Source of the DNA: an uncultured Alistipes sp.
GTDB taxonomy: Bacteria > Bacteroidota > Bacteroidia > Bacteroidales > Rikenellaceae
Assembly: GCA_900770585.1 (NCBI GenBank)
Contig: CAAGKW010000229.1
Location: 1-5,521, forward strand
DNA length: 5,521 nt
Reading direction: 5' to 3'
Made by a program: the position numbers and the translations under genes. Under the pieces are notes generated by a model. The model ran no database searches. It was not told the origin of the DNA and worked only from the letters and a program-made list of their open reading frames with translations. Below are positions 1 to 5,521 of this stretch, one piece after another; position 1 is the stretch's first letter; each line of letters starts with the position of its first letter.

Positions 1-11
1 CACGTAAAGCT

Positions 12-440
12 ATGGCTATCAGATATTTCAACGATTCGTGCACATATCGTCTGCCCGAGAAACGCCGCACCCGCGAGTGGCTCACCGAGGTGGCTCGCGA
101 GGAGGGCTATGCGGTTGGCGAGATCAACTACATCTTCTGCTCGGCGGAGCGTCTTTTGGAGATCAATCGCGAGTTTCTCAACCACGATTACTACACCGAC
201 ATCATCACTTTCGACGAGAGCGATCTGCGCGGCGAGGGGGTGATCAACGGCGAGATCTACATCGACGTCGAGACGGTGGCGGACAATGCGGCACAGTTTG
301 GGGCTACGCGCCTCGACGAGATGCGTCGCGTGGTGGTTCACGGCGTGCTGCACCTCTGCGGTCAAAAGGATAAAACTCCCCGCGCTGAGCGCCAGATGCA
401 CCGCAAGGAGGACAAATATTTAGCCTTCTGGAAACGATGA
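12..440 (+). CDS. ybeY: Endoribonuclease YbeY (rRNA maturation factor)
   Basis: This encodes a 142-residue UPF0054/YbeY protein, a cytoplasmic metal-dependent RNase-like factor for 16S rRNA 3'-end maturation and ribosome quality control. Seen directly: the TDIITFD motif (residues 62-68) after the LNHDYY segment, and the metal-site block HGVLHLCG (110-117) with H110 and H114. The third ligand position of the usual HxxxHxxxxxH motif is D120 (QKDKT), not His; as I recall, Bacteroides homologues also have Asp here. The length is normal for the family. The ATG at 12 is preferred because Bacteroidales YbeY proteins begin with a similar MAI-x-Y segment. The reading frame is open leftward to the window edge, so an upstream start cannot be formally excluded. 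No Shine-Dalgarno sequence is visible, as is usual in Bacteroidota. The stop overlaps the mnmG start (ATGA), implying co-transcription and probably translational coupling. Its promoter must lie outside the window. Confidence 0.96.
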   Translation: MAIRYFNDSCTYRLPEKRRTREWLTEVAREEGYAVGEINYIFCSAERLLEINREFLNHDYYTDIITFDESDLRGEGVINGEIYIDVETVADNAAQFGATRLDEMRRVVVHGVLHLCGQKDKTPRAERQMHRKEDKYLAFWKR

Positions 441-2356
441 GAACCGAGTACGATATCATAGTTGTCGGTGGTGGTCACGCAGGTTGCGAGGCTGCCGCGG
501 CGTCGGCTAATCTTGGTTCGCGCACGTTGCTTATCTCAATGGATATGAGCAAGTTCGCCTCGATGTCGTGCAACCCCGCAGTGGGTGGCGTGGCTAAGGG
601 TCAGATCGTGCGCGAGATCGACGCTCTGGGCGGCCAGATGGGCCGAATCACCGACCTCACGACCATCCAATTCCGTATGCTCAACCGCTCGAAGGGAGCC
701 GCAATGTGGAGCCCGCGTGCTCAGTGCGACAAGGCCGAATTTTCGGCCGAGTGGCGCCGTACGCTCGAAAATACGTGGCGTCTATACCTATGGCAGGACA
801 GCGTTACGGAGTTGATCTTCGAGAGCGAAACAACTGAGGGTGAGAGTGTTAGCGATAGTGCTCGGGGCGCACGTCCGCGCGTTGTGGGCGTTCGTACGCA
901 GATGGGTGTCGAGTTCCGCGCCCGCGCCGTGGTGCTCACTGCGGGCACATTCTTGGAGGGCGTGATGCACTGCGGATTGAACCGCGCCGAGGGCGGTCGC
1001 GCAGGCGATGCGGCGGCTCACGGAGTGACTGCCTCACTCGTTGCGAAGGGCTTCGAGGTCGATCGAATGAAAACGGGCACGCCCGCACGTCTTGACGCCC
1101 GCACGATCGATTTCGACGCGATCGAGCCGCAATATGGCGACGCGGAGCCGTCGAAGTTCTCGTTTATGCCTGACATTCAACCCGTTAAGAACCAATTACC
1201 CTGCTTTTTGGTCTATACCTCCTCGGAGGTTCACGACGAGTTGCGCAAGGGCTTCGATCGCTCGCCGATGTTTACGGGCGTGATTCAGGGTCGCGGACCG
1301 CGCTACTGCCCGAGTATCGAGGACAAATTGCGCACCTTCGCCGACAAGGAACAGCACCAACTCTTCCTCGAACCCGAGGGTCGCTCGACTAACGAATACT
1401 ACCTCAATGGTTTCTCTTCGTCGTTGCCGTTTGAGGTGCAAGTGGCTGCTTTACAGAAGATTAAGGGTTTGGAAGACGTACACATCTACCGTGCAGGTTA
1501 CGCCATCGAGTACGACTACTTCCCGCCCACACAGCTCCACCACACGCTCGAAACCAAGCTGATCGACAACCTCTACTTCGCGGGTCAGATCAACGGCACG
1601 ACCGGTTACGAAGAGGCCGCCGCGCAGGGTCTGATGGCGGGTATCAACGCCCACCTGAAACTCGCTGGTCGCGAGCCCTTCGTGTTGCGACGCGACGAGG
1701 CATATATCGGTGTACTGATCGACGACCTGGTTACAAAAGGCGTCGATGAGCCCTACCGAATGTTCACTTCGCGTGCTGAACACCGAATTTTGCTGCGTCA
1801 GGACAATGCCGACCTCCGTTTGACACCAAAATCGTTCGAAATTGGCCTCGCAACGCAAAAAAGAATGGACATTTGCGAGCAAAAAAAACTGCACGTAGAA
1901 TCGCTTATTTCGTACCTGCGCCGACAGAGTGTCACGCCAGACGATTTACAGAGCTATTTAAATTCGATCGAAGCGGCACCTTTGGCGCAAGGTCGCAAGC
2001 TCTACGACGTCATTTTGCGCAACAATGTGACCATTTCGGGCGTTGCCGAGCACTATCCCAAACTCGCTCGATTCATCGCTCGCGAGGAGCTGACCGCCGA
2101 GGAGATTGAGGAGGCGGAGATTCAGATCAAGTATCGCGGCTACATCGAGCGCGAGCAGTACATCGCCGAGAAGATGCGCCGATTGGAAAACATCGCCATT
2201 CCCGACGGTTTCGACTACCACTCGTTGCAGTCACTCACCATCGAGGCGCGCCAGAAACTCACCAAGATTCGTCCCGCGACCATCGGTCAGGCGTCGCGTA
2301 TCCCCGGCGTCTCGCCCGCCGACATCAACGTGCTGCTGGTCTACTTCGGCCGTTAA
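437..2356 (+). CDS. mnmG: tRNA uridine-5-carboxymethylaminomethyl modification enzyme MnmG (GidA)
   Basis: This encodes a 639-residue FAD protein. With the GTPase MnmE it installs the (carboxymethyl)aminomethyl group at C5 of wobble uridine 34 in a subset of tRNAs, in the cytoplasm. Seen directly: the N-terminal dinucleotide-binding motif GGGHAGCEAA (residues 11-20); the SCNPAVGG block with C45; the family signature GPRYCPSIEDK (287-297) with C291; a second FAD-contact block, FAGQINGTTGYEEAA (381-395); and the helical C-terminal domain with the RGYIERE block (567-573) and RIPGVSPADI near the end. C45 and C291 match the two conserved cysteines of E. coli MnmG (C47 and C277). The length is typical, except that residues about 130-148 look like an insertion before VVGVRTQMGVEF. 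The ATG lies in a 4-bp overlap with ybeY and has no clear Shine-Dalgarno sequence. The stop is followed about 20 bp later by a strong terminator, making this the last gene of its operon. An A8 tract lies at 1881-1888 in the variable helical region. Confidence 0.98.
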   Translation: MRTEYDIIVVGGGHAGCEAAAASANLGSRTLLISMDMSKFASMSCNPAVGGVAKGQIVREIDALGGQMGRITDLTTIQFRMLNRSKGAAMWSPRAQCDKAEFSAEWRRTLENTWRLYLWQDSVTELIFESETTEGESVSDSARGARPRVVGVRTQMGVEFRARAVVLTAGTFLEGVMHCGLNRAEGGRAGDAAAHGVTASLVAKGFEVDRMKTGTPARLDARTIDFDAIEPQYGDAEPSKFSFMPDIQPVKNQLPCFLVYTSSEVHDELRKGFDRSPMFTGVIQGRGPRYCPSIEDKLRTFADKEQHQLFLEPEGRSTNEYYLNGFSSSLPFEVQVAALQKIKGLEDVHIYRAGYAIEYDYFPPTQLHHTLETKLIDNLYFAGQINGTTGYEEAAAQGLMAGINAHLKLAGREPFVLRRDEAYIGVLIDDLVTKGVDEPYRMFTSRAEHRILLRQDNADLRLTPKSFEIGLATQKRMDICEQKKLHVESLISYLRRQSVTPDDLQSYLNSIEAAPLAQGRKLYDVILRNNVTISGVAEHYPKLARFIAREELTAEEIEEAEIQIKYRGYIEREQYIAEKMRRLENIAIPDGFDYHSLQSLTIEARQKLTKIRPATIGQASRIPGVSPADINVLLVYFGR

Positions 2357-2376
2357 GTAATTCACAATAAAAAATT

Positions 2377-2402
2377 AAGCCTACTTTCGAGTAGGCTTTT
2401 TT
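2377..2402 (+). terminator. Rho-independent-type terminator after mnmG
   Basis: A perfect 9-bp stem, AAGCCTACT (2377-2385) paired with AGTAGGCTT (2390-2398), closes a TTCG tetraloop (2386-2389) and runs into a T tract (2397-2402). It begins about 20 bp after the mnmG stop codon. The A-rich stretch on the left (2369-2374) would give a T tract on the opposite strand as well, so the hairpin could also stop leftward transcripts that pass the ilvE terminators. Confidence 0.93.
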
Positions 2403-2420
2403 ATTATATACTTATGTATA

Positions 2421-2434
2421 GTTCCACGTGGAAC
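2421..2434. promoter_or_regulatory. parS: Putative parS (ParB-binding centromere) site, copy 1
   Basis: The perfect 14-bp palindrome GTTCCACGTGGAAC is flanked by A on both sides. It differs from the widespread parS core GTTTCACGTGAAAC only by one symmetrical T-to-C/A-to-G exchange per half-site. As I recall, parS variants with this exchange are known in other bacteria such as Pseudomonas. An identical copy starts 77 bp further right. The site lies between the mnmG terminator and the distal ilvE terminator, outside any gene. No parAB genes are in the window. ParB binding is inferred from sequence resemblance; another palindrome-binding regulator remains possible. Confidence 0.68.
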
Positions 2435-2469
2435 ACGGAGCGAAAAGTCGGCAGGAAACGGCAAGACGC

Positions 2470-2500
2470 AAAAAAGCAAAACCCGCCCATATGGCGGGTT
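2470..2500 (-). terminator. Second (distal) terminator for leftward transcription from ilvE
   Basis: An 8-bp GC-rich stem, AACCCGCC (2480-2487) paired with GGCGGGTT (2493-2500), encloses the 5-base loop CATAT. Read on the - strand, the stem is followed by two short T runs, including six Ts (2475-2470), which is the layout of an intrinsic terminator. There is no T tract on the + side. It lies about 80 bp beyond the ilvE stop and behind a stronger terminator, so it probably acts as a backup. Its stem shares GTT (2498-2500) with the second parS-like palindrome. Confidence 0.72.
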
Positions 2501-2511
2501 CCACGTGGAAC
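2498..2511. promoter_or_regulatory. parS: Putative parS (ParB-binding centromere) site, copy 2
   Basis: This is a second perfect copy of GTTCCACGTGGAAC, identical over all 14 bases to the one at 2421 and flanked by G on the left and A on the right. The stretch between the copies is not similar to the sequence outside them, so a simple tandem duplication does not explain the pair. Duplicated sites of this kind are usual for parS clusters. It sits between the two leftward terminators of ilvE and overlaps the stem of the distal one by three bases. The role is inferred from resemblance to the parS core consensus. Confidence 0.68.
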
Positions 2512-2528
2512 AATATCTTATGGCAAAT

Positions 2529-2560
2529 AAAAAAGTCGCGCTCAAAATAGAGCGCGACTT
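2529..2560 (-). terminator. Primary rho-independent-type terminator of the metG-ilvE unit
   Basis: A perfect 11-bp stem, AAGTCGCGCTC (2533-2543) paired with GAGCGCGACTT (2550-2560), encloses a 6-base loop. On the - strand it is followed by a run of six Ts (2534-2529) and then further A/T-rich sequence. It begins 21 bp after the ilvE stop codon. It is the most stable-looking hairpin in the window and ends leftward transcription from ilvE. Confidence 0.94.
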
Positions 2561-2581
2561 AATCGTGAATTACCAAAGGGC

Positions 2582-3598
2582 TTATCCCTCGATGATGGTG
2601 CACCAGCCGTGGCGATCTTCGATCTCACCGAACTGGATACCGCGGAGCTCGTTGTACATCTTCTCGCTCATCTCGCCAGCCTCAGTGCCGTAAGTCAGCG
2701 TCTGACCCGAAACGGGATCGTAGATCGAGCCGATGGGCGAAATCACAGCCGCCGTACCGCAAGCGCCAACCTCGTCAAACGTAGGCAACTCCTCGACGGG
2801 AATGTTGCGCTGCTCGACCTTCAAGCCCATATCCTCGGCAATCTGGCGCAGACTCATATTGGTGATCGACGGCAGAATCGAACCCGAGTGGGGCGTTACG
2901 TACTTGCCCTCCTTGATACCGAAGAAGTTGGCCGCGCCACACTCCTCGATATACTTACGCTCGGCAGCGTCCAGATAGAGCACATTGGCAAAGCCCTTGT
3001 CGTGCGCCTGAACACCCGAGTAGATCGATGCGGCATAGTTACCGCCCGCCTTGACGTGACCCGTACCCTTCGGTGCAGCGCGGTCGTGGTCGCGGTCGAT
3101 CATCACGTGAATAGGCTTGAAACCACTCTTGAAGTAGGGGCCCACGGGCGACGCAAAGACGATCAGCGTGTACTCCTTGGTGGGACCAACGCCCAGCTGA
3201 GGGCTGGTGCCGATCAGCAGCGGACGCAGGTAGAGCGTCGCACCCGTACCATAGGGAGGCATAAAATCCATATTCAACTCGACCACCTTGCGACACGCCT
3301 CGATGAAGAGTTCGAGGGGCGGAACCGCCATACAGAGATACTCGGCCGAGCGTTGCAGACGCTTGCCATTCTCGTCGACGCGGAACATACGCACCTTGCC
3401 GTCGACACCGCGATAGGCCTTCAAACCCTCGAAAGCCTCCTGCGAATAGTGCAGGCACGATGCGGCAATGTGCATCGGAATGTACTCGCTATCGCTCACC
3501 TCGATCTCGCCCCAAGCGCCATCGCGGTAAACTGCGCGAACGTTGTAGTTGGTTTTGGTGTATGAGAATCCCAAAGATCCCCAATCTAAGTTTTGCAT
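2582..3598 (-). CDS. ilvE: Branched-chain-amino-acid aminotransferase
   Basis: This encodes a 338-residue fold-type IV PLP aminotransferase. It catalyses reversible transamination between Val/Leu/Ile and their 2-oxo acids with 2-oxoglutarate/glutamate, the last step of branched-chain amino acid synthesis, in the cytoplasm. Seen directly: FEGLKAYR (residues 56-63); the PLP-lysine block HVKAGGNYAAS with K183 as the predicted Schiff-base lysine; EECGAANFF (218-226), in which E219 is the expected cofactor-ring contact; and the GTAAVISPIG phosphate/substrate loop (281-290). Length and motifs fit the longer, eukaryote-like BCAT class better than the roughly 309-residue E. coli IlvE. The redox CxxC of mammalian BCAT is absent (A284, S287). 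The ATG at 3598 gives a family-like N-terminus and lies about 21 bp after the metG stop, with no Shine-Dalgarno sequence and no visible leader peptide or attenuator. Co-transcription with metG is likely. D-amino acid aminotransferase and ADC lyase are related, but the motifs favour BCAT. Confidence 0.96.
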   Translation of the reverse strand: MQNLDWGSLGFSYTKTNYNVRAVYRDGAWGEIEVSDSEYIPMHIAASCLHYSQEAFEGLKAYRGVDGKVRMFRVDENGKRLQRSAEYLCMAVPPLELFIEACRKVVELNMDFMPPYGTGATLYLRPLLIGTSPQLGVGPTKEYTLIVFASPVGPYFKSGFKPIHVMIDRDHDRAAPKGTGHVKAGGNYAASIYSGVQAHDKGFANVLYLDAAERKYIEECGAANFFGIKEGKYVTPHSGSILPSITNMSLRQIAEDMGLKVEQRNIPVEELPTFDEVGACGTAAVISPIGSIYDPVSGQTLTYGTEAGEMSEKMYNELRGIQFGEIEDRHGWCTIIEG

Positions 3599-3619
3599 AT
3601 ATAGTTGTGTTTTAGGTTA

Positions 3620-5521
3620 TTAGCCTACGATTGAACCACTCTTGACCTCCTTGTCGGGCGAGAGCAGAACCAGCTTGCCATCGGCGTCCTCGGCCATCAG
3701 CACCATACCGCGCGAGAGCGTACCCTTCAATTCGCGGGGCGCAAGATTGACCAGAACCAGCACCTGACGACCAACCAACTCCTCGGGAGTGAAGTGCTCG
3801 GCAATGCCCGAAACAATCTCGCGAGTGTCGATACCCGTATCGACGGTCAGCTTCAAAAGCTTCTTGGTTTTGGCAACCTTCTCGGCCGCCACGATGGTCG
3901 AAACGCGGATATCCATCTTCTGGAACTCGTCGAACGAACACTCGGCTTTCTGCGGCTCGGCGGTCTTCTCGGCAGCCTCGTTTGCAGCCTTAGTTGCCTG
4001 TAACTTAGCTACTTGCGCCTCGACTACGCTATCCTCGATCTTCTCGAACAACAGCTCCGCCTTGCCAATTACGTGACCTGCGGGCAACACCTCGGGCTCG
4101 CCCAGACGCTCCCAATCGAGCTTCTCGATGTTGAGCATCTTGATGATCTTCGCAGCCGAGAACGGCATAAACGGCTCGATTGCGATCGACAGCTCGGCAG
4201 TGATCTGCAATGCGATGTTCAGAATGGTCTTAACTCGCTCAGGATCAGTCTTTACGACCTTCCACGGCTCGGTATCGGCCAGATATTTGTTACCCAAACG
4301 GGCAAGGTTCATTGCCTCCTTCAACGCCTCGCGGAAGCGGTAACCCTCGATGTTCTCCTCCAACGCCTTGCGGATCTTCGGCATCTCGGCCAGCGTCTCG
4401 CGGTCGTAGTCGGTCAACTCGCCCGCCGCAGGTACAACACCCTCGTAATACTTCTGCGTCAGCACCAGCGCACGGTTGACGAAGTTGCCGAGGATCGCCA
4501 CCAACTCGTTGTTGTTGCGAGCCTGGAAGTCCTTCCACGTGAAGTCGTTATCCTTAGTCTCGGGGGCATTGGCGCACAGAACATAGCGCAGAACATCTTC
4601 CTTGCCGGGGAACTCATCGAGGTACTCGTGCAGCCATACAGCCCAATTGCGCGAGGTCGAGATCTTGTCGCCTTCGAGGTTCAGGAACTCGTTTGCGGGC
4701 ACATTCTCGGGCAGGATATAACCGCCGTGAGCCTTCAACATCGACGGGAAAACGATGCAGTGGAAGACGATGTTGTCCTTACCGATGAAGTGGACCATCT
4801 TGGTGTCCTCGCTCTTCCAATATTTCTCCCAATCGGGCGTAAGGTCCTTAGTAGCAGAGATATAGCCAATCGGAGCGTCGAACCATACGTACAACACCTT
4901 ACCCTCGGCACCCTCGACCGGAACGGGGATACCCCAATCCAAATCGCGGCTCACGGCACGGGGTTGCAGACCGCCGTCCAACCAGCTCTTACACTGACCA
5001 TAAACGTTTGATTTCCACTCCTTGTGACCCTCCAAAATCCACTCACGCAACATCTGCTCGTGTTTGTCGAGGGGCAGATACCAATGCTTCGTTTCGCGCA
5101 TAACGGGCTTCGAACCCGAAACGGCACTCTTGGGATCGATCAGGTCGGTCGCATTGAGCGTCGTGCCACACTTCTCGCACTGGTCGCCATAGGCGCGGTC
5201 GTTGCCGCACTTGGGGCAGGTACCCGTGATGTAGCGGTCGGCAAGGAAGGTCTGAGCCTCCTCGTCGTAGTACTGCTGCGAGGTTGCCTCCGAGAACTCA
5301 CCCTTGTCGTAGAGCGTGCGGAAGAACTCCGACGCCGTCTTGGCGTGGGTGGGCGAGGTCGTGCGCGAGTAGATGTCGAACGACATACCCAGACGCTCGA
5401 ACGACGACTTGATTATGTTATGATACTTATCTACAATGTCTTGCGGAGTCACACCCTCCTTACGCGCCTTGATGGTGATGGGCACACCGTGCTCGTCGCT
5501 ACCACAAACCGAAATAACATC
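3620..5521 (-). CDS. metG: Methionine--tRNA ligase (MetRS), N-terminus cut by the window edge
   Basis: Class I methionyl-tRNA synthetase, charging tRNA-Met with methionine for elongation and initiation. The frame is open to the right edge (633 codons visible, starting with [12 protein letters not shown]). The GTG at 5485 is therefore an internal valine, not the start. Compared with E. coli MetRS (677 residues), about 45-50 residues including the HIGH motif lie outside. Seen in order, counting from 5521: a zinc knuckle CPKC-x9-CEKC (residues 102-118, nt 5168-5218); [16 protein letters not shown]; the KMSKS-loop variant KISTS (286-290, nt 4652-4666); the anticodon-binding helical domain; an Ala/Glu-rich linker (about 507-527); and a C-terminal Trbp111/EMAPII-type tRNA-binding OB domain (about nt 3623-3940) used for dimerisation and tRNA binding. 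The gene ends in tandem stops TAATAA (3622-3617). ilvE follows after about 21 bp on the same strand, so the two are probably one transcript. The identity is very secure. Confidence 0.98.
   Translation of the reverse strand, partial: DVISVCGSDEHGVPITIKARKEGVTPQDIVDKYHNIIKSSFERLGMSFDIYSRTTSPTHAKTASEFFRTLYDKGEFSEATSQQYYDEEAQTFLADRYITGTCPKCGNDRAYGDQCEKCGTTLNATDLIDPKSAVSGSKPVMRETKHWYLPLDKHEQMLREWILEGHKEWKSNVYGQCKSWLDGGLQPRAVSRDLDWGIPVPVEGAEGKVLYVWFDAPIGYISATKDLTPDWEKYWKSEDTKMVHFIGKDNIVFHCIVFPSMLKAHGGYILPENVPANEFLNLEGDKISTSRNWAVWLHEYLDEFPGKEDVLRYVLCANAPETKDNDFTWKDFQARNNNELVAILGNFVNRALVLTQKYYEGVVPAAGELTDYDRETLAEMPKIRKALEENIEGYRFREALKEAMNLARLGNKYLADTEPWKVVKTDPERVKTILNIALQITAELSIAIEPFMPFSAAKIIKMLNIEKLDWERLGEPEVLPAGHVIGKAELLFEKIEDSVVEAQVAKLQATKAANEAAEKTAEPQKAECSFDEFQKMDIRVSTIVAAEKVAKTKKLLKLTVDTGIDTREIVSGIAEHFTPEELVGRQVLVLVNLAPRELKGTLSRGMVLMAEDADGKLVLLSPDKEVKSGSIVG

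Noticed and set aside
5..7. TAA just before ybeY as the stop codon of an upstream gene.
   Set aside because: It is possible, but only four bases lie before it, so no upstream reading frame can be judged.
1451..1894. A 147-codon open frame on the - strand opposite mnmG.
   Set aside because: It lies wholly inside the conserved FAD-domain region of mnmG. No motif or start-signal evidence supports it.
2505..2693. A short + strand open frame starting in the intergenic region.
   Set aside because: It runs through the second parS-like palindrome, the ilvE terminator and then antisense into ilvE, with no coding signal.
2609..3565. A 318-codon open frame on the + strand opposite ilvE.
   Set aside because: It runs antisense to a clear aminotransferase with all its motifs. 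The translation has no recognisable motif and is rich in the Leu/Arg/Asp pattern typical of the shadow frame of a GC-rich gene.
4534..4545. A CCACGTGAA-like sequence resembling half of the parS palindrome inside metG.
   Set aside because: It is only partly palindromic, departs from the 14-bp sequence at the outer positions, and is explained by the coding sequence for FTWKDF.
4013..5011. A 332-codon open frame on the + strand opposite metG.
   Set aside because: It is the antisense shadow of MetRS, in the same frame relation as the ilvE shadow, with no domain resemblance. Codon bias of the real gene removes stops from this frame.
5428..5436. TTATCTACA, a DnaA-box-like 9-mer.
   Set aside because: It is a single copy with a mismatch to TTATNCACA, inside the metG coding sequence, with no clustered boxes or AT-rich unwinding element. 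There is no support for an origin within the window.
5483..5485. GTG as the start codon of metG.
   Set aside because: The frame continues to the window edge as [12 protein letters not shown], which matches the conserved MetRS segment FICADDAHG of E. coli. The GTG is therefore an internal Val codon and the gene is partial.

Overview
The window carries three complete protein genes and one partial one, laid out as two convergent pairs. The organism looks like a member of the Bacteroidota, order Bacteroidales. I infer this from close resemblance of YbeY, MnmG, the branched-chain aminotransferase and MetRS to remembered Bacteroides-type sequences, and from the lack of Shine-Dalgarno sequences before the starts. 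GC content looks high for this order (mid-to-upper 50s % by eye), which fits an Alistipes/Rikenellaceae-like genome. The genus is a guess.

Left half, + strand: ybeY (rRNA-processing metalloprotein, 12-440) overlaps mnmG (tRNA wobble-uridine modification, 437-2356) by 4 bases in an ATGA junction, so the two form a translation-quality operon. A strong terminator with a TTCG tetraloop follows mnmG. Right half, - strand: metG (methionyl-tRNA synthetase with a C-terminal tRNA-binding OB domain) enters from beyond the right edge and is cut at its N-terminus. It is followed after about 21 bp by ilvE (branched-chain aminotransferase), and ilvE by two successive rho-independent-type terminators.

The most interesting part is the 225-bp convergent intergenic island (2357-2581). 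Besides three terminator hairpins it holds two identical perfect 14-bp palindromes, GTTCCACGTGGAAC, whose start points are 77 bp apart. They closely resemble parS, the ParB/Spo0J centromere site (consensus core GTTTCACGTGAAAC). The second copy shares three bases with the stem of one terminator. The arrangement suggests a chromosome-segregation loading site placed where transcription from both sides is blocked.

No mobile elements, CRISPR arrays, tRNA or rRNA genes were seen. I found no convincing new multi-gene system. Apart from the putative parS pair, the window is ordinary core genome with a few lineage-specific protein details.
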